64,000 nucleotides of DNA from Pelecanus crispus. Its lineage: Eukaryota > Chordata > Aves > Pelecaniformes > Pelecanidae. The stretch lies in NCBI RefSeq assembly GCF_030463565.1, contig NC_134649.1, positions 506,001 through 570,000 on the forward strand, read 5' to 3'. A model generated the notes under the pieces. The model had not been told where the DNA came from. It ran no database searches and was given only the letters and a program-made list of their open reading frames with translations. Of the stretch, positions 12,451 through 28,097 are shown piece after piece (position 1 is the stretch's first letter; the number at the start of each line of letters is the position of its first letter). The position numbers and the translations under genes are program-made.

Positions 12451-15100
12451 GGGTGCGGGAGCTGGGGGGGGGGGCCCTGGCTCAGCGGCAGGGGAGGGAG
12501 AGTCCCGGCGTGGGGGCGGCGGGGGTGCCCCCACTCGGGGGTGCCCCCACTCGGGGGTGCCCGCGGCGGTGCTGGCCCCGGGCTGGCGCTGGCCCATCCA
12601 CGGGAGGACACTGGTCCCCCCCCCGCAAGGCTGGCCGCATGCTGCCCTGCCGCCCGAGGGGCTCAGCAGCGCCGTGGGGCCGGCGGGGAGCGCGGTGGCC
12701 GTGGGGGGCTGCGGCGGGGAGCGCGGTGGCTGTGGGGGGCTGCAGCGTGGGCCCTGCCTGGGTGAGCGGCCGCAGGGAGTGGGGTGCTGTGGGGCGGCAG
12801 CCCCGGGAGCAGAGGTGCCTGCGCTGCGCAGGGGCTGAGGGACACCCAGTGCGCCTGGCTCCAGGCGTCGCCATGAGGTCCTTGTGGCGACACCCGGCTC
12901 CGGGCGTTTTGGGGTAACTCATGGCCCCAGGCATCTCGGGGTGATGCACAGCTCTGTGTCTTTTGGGGTAGCCCATGGCTCCAGGCGTCCCCACAGTGAC
13001 ACGCTCGGGGCTGGAGGCCGCTGGCTGGGTGTCAGCGGTGCGCAGCGCTGCCGGGGCGTGCAGAGAGCCCGGGCGGGCACGCCGCTCTCCTGGGGTGCGG
13101 GATGGGTGGCCCTGGCGGGGGCTGGCCTGCGCTGCAGCCTGGGGCAGGCAGGGTGGGAGGCAGCCGTGCCCTGGGCACAAGGGTGCCGTGCTGCGGAGGT
13201 GTGATGGGGTGAGCTGGCAGGACACGCAGCTGTGCTCCAGCGTGGGGTCCAGCAGTCAGAGGCCCCCCAGCCCCGGAGCAGCGCTGCCAGCACAGCTGCA
13301 GCAGCAGCACCCAGCCAGTGCTGTGGACACGGAGCCAGTGCTGTGGACACGGAGCCAGTGCTGTGGACACGGAGCTGCCGGTGCTGGGCCGGGCAGGGAT
13401 CACAGGCAGGGGTCCCAGGGCCAGGCAGGGGTCACAGGCAGGGGTCCCAGGGCCAGGCAGGGGTCACAGGTGGGGGTCCCAGAGCTAGCCAGCCGTGGCC
13501 CCGCACCCCTCTTCCCAGGGCCATCCTCGCAGCCTGGCTGTGCAGTGTGCAGTTTCCATCCTCCTTCTGACCCCGAGCGCCGCCATCTGCCCGCCTGGGC
13601 CGCCGAGCCCCTCCGCAACCCGGCTGCTCGGCTGGACGTCGCACCGTGTCCCCCAAGCAGCCATGCCGCCTCACCCCGTGCAGCTCCTGGCCGTGCCACT
13701 GGCACGTGCAGAGGCTCTGCCGCAGGCAGCTGCCTGCTCTGTGCACCCCTGGACCCCAGGTGTGGGGTGAGGGTGCGGTGCGGGTTTGCTGGTAGGGGCT
13801 GTGCCCCTGCCCCGTGCTCTGTGCCACCCCTGGCCCGTGCCGCTGCCCTGCAGCCCTTGGGGGACGCAGACTGCCGCCGAGGGGGGTGCAGCCCCTGCCC
13901 TGCAGCCTGCAGGCCGGTGGCTCAGAGCAGTGCCAGCGAGGGAGGCCCATCTTTGGGGGTAGCAGCGCTTGCACAAGGAACCGTGTCGCCGCATTGCCCT
14001 GCCAGGCACGCAGCTCCCTTCGGCCTCCTCGGTGTCCCCCTCCCACGGGCAGGCGTGGGGCTGCCTGCAGGCAGCGGTGTGTGCGTGGACAGACCCCCCC
14101 TCCAGGTCCTTGGTCTTCCTCTGGCTGGGCTCTCAGTGCTCCCAAGCCGCCGGAGTCGGATCCCTCCCGGGACACGTCGCTCCCCAGAGCTTGGCCCCAG
14201 CCCACCACAGCTCAGCCCTGCCAGCCTCCGGGGACCCTCCCGGGGCCAGCTGTGCTCGGGGGGAAGCTGGTTTGGCAGCAGCCTGGGGTGTGTGGATTGG
14301 GCTCTGGCCAGGGATGGACTCCTTTGTTTGAAGGCAGCCCTTCCCTGGGACGGTGCCACATGGCTGCTCTCGTCAGCGCCGGCGGAGCCTGTGCTCCGCG
14401 GGGGGACGGCCGCCGTGCTGGCGTGACCTCGTCCCTACAGGAGCCGCGGTCACTGGGCGGCTCTGACCGCGGGGACGGGGTGAGGGCAGCCGGGGGAGCG
14501 GCAGCTCTGCGGCCGGGTGCAGCTGGGCACCCCCCCGGGCCCTGCGCTGGGGGGGCAATGCCGCCCACCGACCCACGGCAGGGCAGCCCCAGCGGTGCTG
14601 GCTGTGAGGCTGCAGGGCTGCTTGTGGGACAGGGTGCTATGGGGAGAGCAGTGGGACCGGGGATGCCCGAGACCCCAACGCTGCCCCAGAGCAGTGGGTG
14701 CCAGCCCCCCCCCATGACCGGCAGCCCTGCAGGCTTCTGCTCTGGTTAATGTTAAAGCCAGGCAGACGTCAGTGCGCCGGGCCCTGCCTCCCCCCCAGCC
14801 CCTCTGCCTGGGGCCGGCAGCTCCAGCAGCACTGTTTTTCCTCCTGGAGCGGGATCTGCCCATCCCCTGTGGCTAAAAAAAGCCATCGGCTTGGCCCGTG
14901 CAGAAGGACAGCCAACCTCTTGGGCCGCGGCAGCCTCCTGGCCGCCCCAGCACACCTCCTGCCTCTGCCCCCAATGATTTTGGGGTGTTTCTGGGGCGCA
15001 TCACCCCCCTCATCCCCATGCTGGGGTCAGGCGAGGCGAAATCCCCCGGGGAAATGGCAGCAGCTGCCCGTCCCGCTGGGTCCAGCTGCCCGGAGTCACG
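12451..15100. other. Intergenic space between SEMA4B and IDH2
   Basis: No gene recognised. Small tandem repeats are visible: GTGCCCCCACTCGGGG at about 12524-12560, a roughly 36-bp unit twice near 12680-12750, AGCCAGTGCTGTGGACACGG three times at about 13310-13375, and a roughly 37-bp unit about 2.5 times at 13390-13480. Confidence 0.6.
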
Positions 15101-15679
15101 CGCTGGCAACGCGCAGCGTTGCTCGCTCCTACGTAGGGAAAGCCCGGGGCCGGCTGCGAGCCCAGCGAGCATCGTGTCCCCGAGCCAGCGACGTCCCTTT
15201 GCTGGGAACGGGGACCACCGCGCGCCCTCCCCGCCCTTCGCACCCCGCGCCGGGCGCGCGCCGCCGGGGGAGGACGCCTCGACGCCTCGCACGCCCGCCC
15301 TTGCCGCCGCCGGCCCCGGGGGCCTCCGGTGAAAGCTGATGCCGGGCTCGCCGGTCACCTTGTCCTTTGGCACCGGTTGCACCCAGGAAGTGGCATCTCC
15401 CTCGTCACCCACCCCACGGGGGGGGGTGGTGGGTGGGGGGGGGCAGCGTCCTGCTTTGCACCCTCTCGGAGGGCATCGTCTCCCGTGGGTGTTTTGCAGA
15501 TGGGTGATGGGGAGGGGGGTGCAGCAATGGCCTGGGCCCCCCCGTGGGGCCCCGCGCGGGCCCGGAGGGGCCCGCGCGGGGCCCCCACGGGGGGGGCCCG
15601 GCCACGCACCGCCCCGGGGCGGAGCAAACGGCGTCCCCGCTCCACCGCCCCCGTCGCGTCCGCCCCGTCGCACCCCGCC
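15100..15679 (+). promoter_or_regulatory. IDH2: IDH2 CpG-island promoter and 5' UTR
   Basis: CpG-dense sequence runs up to the IDH2 ATG at 15680, with Sp1-type GC boxes (for example CCCCGGGGCGG at about 15612) and no TATA box seen. The start context CCGCCATGG is a strong Kozak match. The transcription start is not resolved. A large hairpin-forming inverted repeat lies inside it. Confidence 0.65.
15537..15595. other. 27-bp-pair GC inverted repeat upstream of IDH2
   Basis: Left arm 15537-15563 and right arm 15568-15595 pair over 27 base pairs with a single bulged C in the right arm, around a 4-nt GGAG loop. The arms contain CCGCGCGGG. The palindrome ends 85 bp before the IDH2 start codon. Confidence 0.95.
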
Positions 15680-20491
<4,812 letters not shown>

Positions 20492-20725
20492 GGGGGCGGG
20501 GGGGGGCCGCCCGGCCCCGCTGTCATCCGGATGGACAGGGACCCAGCGCTGCCTCCAGCTCACCGACACGGCTCAGGAACAGTTGAATAATTTTTATAAG
20601 CAGTTTTCTTACGAGTGTTTTTAAAGCCTTTCTAGCAGGGGTGTGTAAGACAGGAGGGGCACGGGGTGGGGGGGCCTGTCCCGCACTGACTCATGTACCC
20701 CCCCCACCTCGCGGTGCCAGTAGCC

Positions 20726-20731
20726 ATTAAA
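20726..20731 (+). terminator. IDH2: Probable IDH2 polyadenylation signal (ATTAAA)
   Basis: ATTAAA lies 235 bp after the IDH2 stop and is followed within 20 bp by a GT-rich stretch (GTGTGGTGGTGG), the usual downstream element. Cleavage is expected near 20745. Confidence 0.6.
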
Positions 20732-20814
20732 CACCTCACCGGCCCACGGCGTGTGGTGGTGGCACGGCTCTCGTGGCGCGGGCACGGGGCGGCTGCCGGC
20801 CGCGGGAGGCAGCC

Positions 20815-22890
20815 AGCAGCTAAAGAATACGCATTTATTGGCATTATTGCTAAACAACTCTTCAAACCGGGGGGGGTGAAAAAAAATAACCAAAACACAG
20901 TAGGGCTTTGCACAAGGGGCGGCTGAATGCTCTGCGTATGTGAAATGGGGGGGATGCCGGGGAGCCACGCAGCCTGCTGTGCCACCGGCACGAGACCCCC
21001 CCGCTGCCTCATCCCGCAGGGCAGAGCCTGCTGGCACAGCCGGCCAGGGCTGCCCCCAGCAGCAGCAAAGACCCCATCGGCTCGGCCTCACCAGCCCGGC
21101 CTCGCCCAGCGCTGGGGACGCGCGTCGCGGCTTTTGGTGACTGGACTGAGGTAGCGTGTGGGGGTCCGTGCTGGCTGGGAAGCACGGAGGGGGCTGCGGG
21201 GAGGGGGTCCGGGCTGGCCAGCGCTGCAGCTGCCTCCATCCTGCCCCAAGGCTGGGGGAATTTGAGGGGAGGGGGGAAAAAGGTGATGGCAAGGCTGGGG
21301 AGACCCTGCCAACCCCCAGTGCCAGCCTGGGGCTTTTGGGGAGGGGGCGGATGGTGCCCTGCCCCGGGAGCATGCTGGGGCCTTGCTCGGCCGCCTGCAG
21401 CGTGTGCGGGGAGGTCAGCGCGGGGGTCCCGGCCCCCCGTGCCGCAGCTGCAGCCGCCCAGGAGGTACCGGTGCCTGCCGGGGCCCTCCGTGGCACAGGC
21501 CATGCTGTGGGAGCGATGCTCTCGGTGCTGCCTGGTCCCCAGCCCCGCAGCAGGGAAGGTGGTCCCAAAGGGTGGTCCCAGACCCTGCTGCCTCAGCCCC
21601 TTTCTCCCCCCTCCACCTGGGAGCGTAGGAGGCAAACCCACATCCCGAGGGCTGCGCTGCCCCAGGAAAATCCTTTTCCCGAGCTCTAGAGCAGCTCAGG
21701 GGGGTGAGGAGGGGGTGCTGGCAGCGTGGCAAGCAGCTGCGGTTTGTTAGCATGGCCCTGCCCATGCTCGGCTGCCCCACGGGCAGCAGGACCCCCCTCT
21801 GGTCCTCAGCCCCCCGCCCCAGCACCATCACGGCCCGCACCGCTCCCTGCGCACAGACCACACACGTTACACAGGTTTACAAAGCACATTGGTTGAAGGA
21901 AACTGAACTCAGTGAAAAGATAAACCCAACCACGCGGCACGTCTGAAAAAAATAAATTACTTTCAAAATACCATCATTTGCTCAAGTTGAACAGGGTTTG
22001 CCTTCCTTTAAATACACCGCTCGCTACAGCTGCTCTATACCCAGAGCTGCTGCTTCCTCTGAGCTTTGCCATTAGTTTGTAAGAAAATACTCTGTTTTGT
22101 ATGTGCCCCGTGGCCTCGCACAGGTTGCCGCAGCTTTGCCCGTGCCAGCTCGCAGCCAGTGCCAGAACAAGCGGGACAGCTCTCGCCTGCCCGGGAGACG
22201 GGGAAGAGCAAGAAATGCAAACCCACCTCCTCCCGCGGGCAGAGGGGCTTCTGCCCCACGGGGCGCTCGGGGCAGGGAGCAGGGGGCCAGCCGGGCTGCA
22301 GCCCCAGCGCGGCCGTGGGGGAGCACCCAGGAGGTAGAATAATTAGTAATGCTCATCATCTTCTGGGACGTGCCTTCCCCTGCCTGCAGCTTCAAGTACA
22401 CCGGAGGCTGGAGCGCAGGCAAGGGTGAGGACAGAGCCAAGGTCCCGGCTCGCCACAGCGCAGTGAGGCAGGCAGGCAGGAGCAGAGCCAAGGGAGGTCA
22501 GCGCCGGGCAGGAGAGCTGCAGGCAGCCGCTGCACAGCTCGGCCCTCCCTCTCCTGGGGTGGTGGGGAAGGAGGGAAGGACCCCAGCGACGGCGAGAGCT
22601 CCACCGAGGCTCTGGCAGCAGCTTGGAGCTGAGCCCTCGCTGCACCAGCTCGGCGTGCCCGTGGCAGGCAGTGGCTGCTGCCCCGTGCCGCCTCCAGCTT
22701 CCGCTCCTGCCTTCGCCTCGGCAAAAGTTTTTGGATATCCCTGTTTTCTCCTTCACCAAGCTCAGCCGGAGCCCCCCCCCTGCTCCAGGGGCAGCGCTGT
22801 GGGCCTGGCTGGGTGCCGCAGCCCGCCGGCAGCGGCTCCTCTTACCACGCAAAGTCCACGCAGGCCCCCAGCAGCCTCCTCCAGCCTTGG
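20815..22890 (-). other. ZNF710: ZNF710 3' UTR (inferred)
   Basis: Sequence between the ZNF710 TAG (22891-22893) and the candidate poly(A) signal. The part at about 21890-22090 is AT-rich compared with its surroundings, as conserved 3' UTR segments often are. No other gene is recognised here. Confidence 0.5.
20834..20839 (-). terminator. ZNF710: Probable ZNF710 polyadenylation signal (AATAAA)
   Basis: The only minus-strand AATAAA found between the ZNF710 stop and IDH2. Using it gives a 3' UTR of about 2.05-2.1 kb. The downstream element is less clear than for IDH2. Confidence 0.5.
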
Positions 22891-25800
22891 CTACAACATG
22901 TTGTAGTACGCCATCTCCTTCATGGCCTGCTCGGTCAGGGCATGCTCATCCGGAGGGTTGCCCACCCCCCCGTAGCTGTAAGAGTTCTCCTCCTCGAAGT
23001 CGTCCATCTCCTGCTGCCCGTCCAGCTCGGCGTGGTCAGCCCCGGCCAGGTCCATCATGGGATCTAGGATTCAGCACAGGGACACCCGATTGTGGACCTG
23101 CATGAAGGTCCAAGGCCACCAGCACCCCTCCCACCTGGGCACCTCAGGTTTGGAACCCAAAGTTCCCCAGGAGCTACGGCTCTGCTCGAGCCAGGCTGCT
23201 TGTGGGGGGCTCTCGGCTCAGAAGACCCCCAGCCATGCCCGGCGGTGGGTTGCACAGCAGGGATGGTGTGCTGGCAGAGCACCGGCGTGTGCGTGCTCAC
23301 CCCTGACCGGTACGTGGGGGTCTGCAGCACCCATCCCACCGTGGGGGCCGGGAAGGCAAGGAGAGGATGGCAGCGCAGGAAAGGCATCCTTCCAGCGCCG
23401 CGCTCGCACTCCCTGCCTGCGCCGCGGTGCCGGGCAGCGGCTGAGGCTTGGCCGGGGTGGGAAGGAAAAGGGCAGGAATGTGGGATCCTGCTGGGTCCCC
23501 CCAGGACGCGCTGAAGGTGGGTGCCAAGCTGCTGGGGAAACTGAGGGGATGAAGCAGCCAGAGCTCGTCTCCAGCTCTGTCCATGCAGAGCAGGGGTGGT
23601 CCCGCCGCAAGGCTGCTGACGGAGCATCTGCGCTGATGCCGTGCGGAAACCCGCAGCGGGGGCATCTCCTGGCCCCCCCGGGTGCCTTCGGGCAGGCGCA
23701 GAGGGGGCAGGCGGGGCAAGATCAGCGGCACTTACCCCTCCCACCCTGCAAAACCCTGTGACCAAAAATCAGTCACAGTGTCACCAGTGGGCACCATCCT
23801 GTCCAGGGATGCCGAAGCCTCAATGGCTCCTTGGGGAGCTATTTATTTTAACTTTATTCCGAAGTTCATTTATTTGTATTTGTACCAAGTTTATGAAGCT
23901 TCCTCGGCTCCCGCTCAGCACCTTTCCACGGCCCTTGTGGGAGGCCAGGTTTTAGGACGGAGGGGAGGCTGGCGGGACAGCGTGTGTCACCGTGCGGTGC
24001 TGGCAGGACGAGCGAGCTGAGGGCAGCCCTCGGGCGACAGGACACGAGCTCGCCAAAAGCCGCTCGCCGGAGCTGCCGTGGCACAGCCCAGCAAACAGCT
24101 GAGAGCCGGGCGCTGCCAGGAGCGGCCGCAGCGGGGAAGACCGCAGCACCATGTCCACGAGGGCCACAGAAATGCCCCGAGGGCCGGAGCCCCTCTGCTG
24201 CGGGGCCAGGCTGGGGGAGCTGGGGGTGCTCAGCCTGGAGAGGAGGGGGCTGCGGGGAGGCCTGAGTGCGGCCTGGCAGTGCTGAGAGGGGCTGCAGGAA
24301 GGGGGGGGGCAAGCTTTTTAGCAAGGCCTGTTGTGACAGGACAAGGAGTAATGGCTTTAAACCAAAGAATAGATTTAGACTAGACATAAGAAAAATTTTT
24401 TACACTGAGGGTGGTGAAGCACTGGAAGGGGTTGCCCAGAGAGGTGGTCAATGCCCCATCCCTGGAAACATCCCAGCCCAGGTTGGACGGGGCTCTGAGC
24501 ACCCTGCTCTGGTTAAAGCTGTCCCTGCTCGCTGCAGGGGCTGGGCTGGGTGCGCTCTAAGGGTCCCTTCCCACCCAAAGCATTCTGTGATTCTATGACA
24601 GGCAGCGCCAGGGACTGGCCACAGCCTGCACCTACCTTGGCTGTCCAGGCTGATGTCCATCACCCCATGCTTGACCTTCATGTGCCGGCTCAGGTTGCCC
24701 TTCAGGTTGAACTTGCTGGAGCAGTAGGGACACTTGAAGGGCTTGCTCCCCGCGTGCAGGTGCATGTGGCCCAGCAGGTTGTACATGCGGTTGAAGGACT
24801 TCCCGCAGACCTGCGGGCAGCATTCCTGGGGTCAGCGAGGGCTCAACCCCGGCAAAGCGGAACGGCTGCAGGCGCTCGCCCGCGACGGCTGGTGCTGCCA
24901 CAGGGACGTGCGCTTTTCAGGGGGGACCTCGCTCCTGGGGTCCCCCATTGCTCCCGCCACCTTCTAGGAGTAACGGGGCTGCTTCCCTCCTCCCCTCGCC
25001 TTGCCGCCAGTGGCGGGAGGCCTCAGGGACGCTGTGCTGGTATCGCTGGGAGCTCCAGCACACCCAGCGCTGGTCAGAGAGGTACTAATTGTCCTTCTCT
25101 GTTAGCGGTGCCCATGCCCTGCCTGCAGCAGCTGCTCCCCGCTGCGCAGCTCTGAGCAGATGCATCAGGATGAGCTGTTTGCCCGAGCGAACAGAGGGAG
25201 GCATCGCAAAGCTGCTTTCCCGTGGCTGAGGTCTCAACCCAGCCCGGCTGGGGTTTCTCCTGACCACAGCACGCCAAGAGCCCACGCAAACCCCCCCAGA
25301 GCCCCGACGGTACCTTGCATTTGAACGGCTTCACCGGTGAGTGCACAATCATGTGGGTCTTGAGCGTCTGCTTCTGCACAAACGTCTTGAAGCAGATGTG
25401 GCACTGGTAGGGACGGACGCTGGTGTGGATCAGCATGTGCCGCTTCATGTTGGCCTGCAGGGTGAACTCCCGCCCGCACACCTCGCACTTGAACTCCTTC
25501 ACGCCCTGCAAGGGGTTCGGAGAGCCGTGGGCAGGGGGCAGAGCTGAGCCCTGGGCAGAGCAGCAGCGGGCAAGGCTCTGCCTGCGGCGGTGGGGTCCAG
25601 CGCACAGCGCTGCCGGGGCGGCTCGGGGGCCTCCGAACAGACCCCGCAGGAGCGGGGGGCACAGGAGCGGTGCTGGGCACGGTGCGGAGCAGGGACCTGC
25701 GCTCCCCCAAGGGGCATGGGACGGGCTTCTCGCGCTAAGCTGAACTTTGGGGACTGTCAGTGGGCTGGACTGCAGGGACTAGGGGGGAGATTGACCCTCA

Positions 25801-28067
25801 TCAGCTCATCTGCACCTTCCCCAGAGCATCTCCTGCTCCCCTCTCCCTTCTGCAAGCGCAGAGTGGGCACTACTGAGAGCCCGGGGCTATCCCCACACTG
25901 CCCTGGGGGCTAATTCCCACTGCCCGGTCCTGCAGCAGGCAGGATCCTGTCTCGTCCCAGATACCATCTCACCTGCACTGGAAACACATTTGCAGCACTT
26001 GGAAAACCAGTATTAGGTCGGTGCCACCGGAGCAAGAGCGGCTCCGCAAAGCGGCACCCACGGGAAGGGGCTGGCTGGGGAGCGCGGCAGCCGACCCGGC
26101 ATGGGTATGTTCGGGGGCCCTGCCCGAGCCCAGCAGCGCGTGGGAGATGGGCTGCAAGGGAGCGTGGCTGGATGGGCTCCGTAAGTCCAGCTGGGAGACC
26201 CAGCTTTGCTCTCTGGCTCAGGCCGGCTCCCCCTTGAAAGAAGCCCTAGAAAATGGCAACCCCCTTGCTCGCAGCCTGCTGGGAGGGGCTGCGGCAGCGT
26301 GTGGCCAGGGTCCCCCAAGTCACCTTGCCGCAGCACCCGCAGCGGGTCTGAACCCCCCTCCCTGAGGATGGAAACTCCCAGGATGAAAGGAGGCTGGGCA
26401 GCCCCAGGGCCCCTGCCCGTAACGATGCCCTTTCACTGCTGATCAATGACCGCTAGCGAATGCCACCCGTGGGTGCCTCTGCCCACCCGCACCACCCATC
26501 CCCCGGGGCTGGACAGGGCTCGGGAGCACGGGGACACCCCTCTCCCCCAGCACCTACATCTAGAGCCGGCACATCTCCTCGAGGCACGGCGAGGGCAGGA
26601 CCCCTGGGGTGCCCGACGTGCGCTGGCCCCTACCTTGTGCGTGAGGGAGTGCTGCTTGAGGTGGTGGATCTGGCTGAACTCCATCCCGCACTCAGTGCAG
26701 ACGAAGGGCCGGACGTTCTGGTGCTTCAGCATGTGGTTCTGCAGCTGGCTGCGGTAGTGGAAGGACTTGCTGCACTCCAGGCACTGGTACAGCGTGGGGC
26801 CCTGGTGCGTGGAGAGGTGCCGCTTCAGCTGGGTGAGCGTGGAGAAGTCCAGCCCGCACTCCACGCAGACGTGGCAGCGGCCGCTCTCGTGCTTCACCTC
26901 GTGCGCCTTCAACTCGCTGGGGTAGGCAAATCCCCGGCCGCAGAAGCGGCAGCTGTAGGGCTTGATGTCAGTGTGCAGCAGCATGTGCCGCTTCAGGTGG
27001 CTGGTCTGGGTGAAGGCCTTGCTGCACACCTCGCACTTGTGGGGCCGCGTGCCCTGGTGGGTCAGCAGGTGGGTCTGCAGGTGGCTGGGCTGCTTGAAGA
27101 GCTTGTTGCAGTGCGGGCAGGAGTGGGGCTTGATGCCGTTGTGGCCCAGGATGTGGGTCACCAGGTTGTACTTGGACGTGTAGGACTTCTCGCACATGCG
27201 GCACTGCCAGCGCTTCTGGCGGTCCCCCGCCTCCACCAGGTAGGAGTCATCGATCTGCACGTTGATGTCCAGCCGGTCCAGCTGCGCCTTCTTGTTGCGC
27301 TCGCTGGTGACACCCGCCGCCTCCGCCTCCAGCTCCCCCGGCTCCTGCCAGGCGAAGCCCTGCTCGCTCTTCACCTGCTCGGGGGATGCCGGCGCAGGGG
27401 CCTCCGCCTCGCCAGGGGACGGGGCACCCACCTCGAAGGCGCATTCGGTCCGCAGGGCCCCTGCGGTGCCACCCTCCGCCGCGCCGGCCGGCTCGGTGCC
27501 GCTGAGGTGGCGCTCGGTGCCCTCCAGCTCCTGCCGCGTGTGCCGGCGCAGGTGCCGCAGGCGCCGGGGCTTCCTGCCGAAGGCGCCGAGGTCAATCATC
27601 TTCATGGCGCTGCTCTGCACCGTCTGCTCCTGGCTGGGGTCCTGGAGGGGAGGCGGGCGGCTGTGCTGCTGCTGCTGCTCGCCCTCCTCGTCCCCAGGGC
27701 CGGACACTTCGTACAGCGCCTCGTCCTCCGCCTCCTCGCACTTGACCTTGGGCACCAGCCTCACAGGAGGCCGCTTCCTCCTCCGGGCGTGCTTCTCCAG
27801 GGAGGACTCTGCCTCCAAGGCATCCTCCTCCTGCCCGTCCCCCGGCGCCTGGCCCTCGCCCTCCAGACGGCACTCGCCCTCCGGCTCCCCGGGCTCCACC
27901 GCGGCGGCATCCGGCAGCTCCCCTCCCAGCCCCGGGAAGAAGCCAGCGGGGCTGACGGTGGCCCCAAGAAGCTCATTCTCGGACACCAAGCCCAGAACTG
28001 CAGCCTGCGCCAGGGACAGCACCACCACCGCGTCCGTCTGGGTCCCGCACTCGGTGAAGCGATCCAT
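22891..28067 (-). CDS. ZNF710: Zinc finger protein 710 (complete, 657 aa, 11 C2H2 fingers)
   Basis: Nuclear C2H2 zinc-finger protein, presumed sequence-specific transcriptional regulator. Coding exons on the minus strand: 26634-28067, 25314-25505, 24636-24810, 22891-23063; total 1974 nt, in phase, stop TAG. The start MDRFTECGTQTDAVVVLSL matches the family start and has G at -3 and +4. Residues 1-285 are acidic and disordered with a Q4 run and the conserved KMIDLGAFGRKPR segment. Eleven fingers follow, with first cysteines near 289, 317, 345, 373, 401, 429, 457, 485, 513, 541 and 569. Linkers such as GIKPHSC and SPVKPFKC differ from the common TGEKP. Exon junctions fall after finger 7 and inside finger 10. 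The tail ends EQAMKEMAYYNML. Human ZNF710 is 664 aa. It is convergent with IDH2, as in human. Confidence 0.97.
24183..24600 (+). mobile_element. CR1 LINE, 5'-truncated 3' end
   Basis: Runs from the GGAGCTGGGGGTGCTCAGCC segment through GGACAAGGAGTAATGGCTTT, GAGGGTGGTGAAGCACTGGA and GTTGCCCAGAGAGGTGGT, and ends ATTCTGTGATTCTATGA. This is the classic avian CR1 3' tail with 8-bp ATTCTRTG repeats and no poly(A). It lies in the last ZNF710 intron, antisense to that gene, with its end about 36 bp from the exon 24636-24810 donor. Confidence 0.95.
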
Positions 28068-28095
28068 CTCTCGCTGCCTGCCTACGCTGTCATTG
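28068..28095 (-). other. ZNF710: ZNF710 leader within the first coding exon, with minimal uORF
   Basis: A 3' splice site (CCCCAG) ends at 28096, so the coding exon begins with only 28 nt of leader. It contains a complete 3-codon upstream frame, ATGACAGCGTAG (28082-28093), which stops 14 nt before the ZNF710 ATG and is out of frame with it. Confidence 0.7.
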
Positions 28096-28097
28096 CT

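Noticed and set aside
11159-12917. Long Cys/Val/His-rich frames over the CA-rich region
   Set aside because: They translate the CACACCCCTG minisatellite and show no domain.
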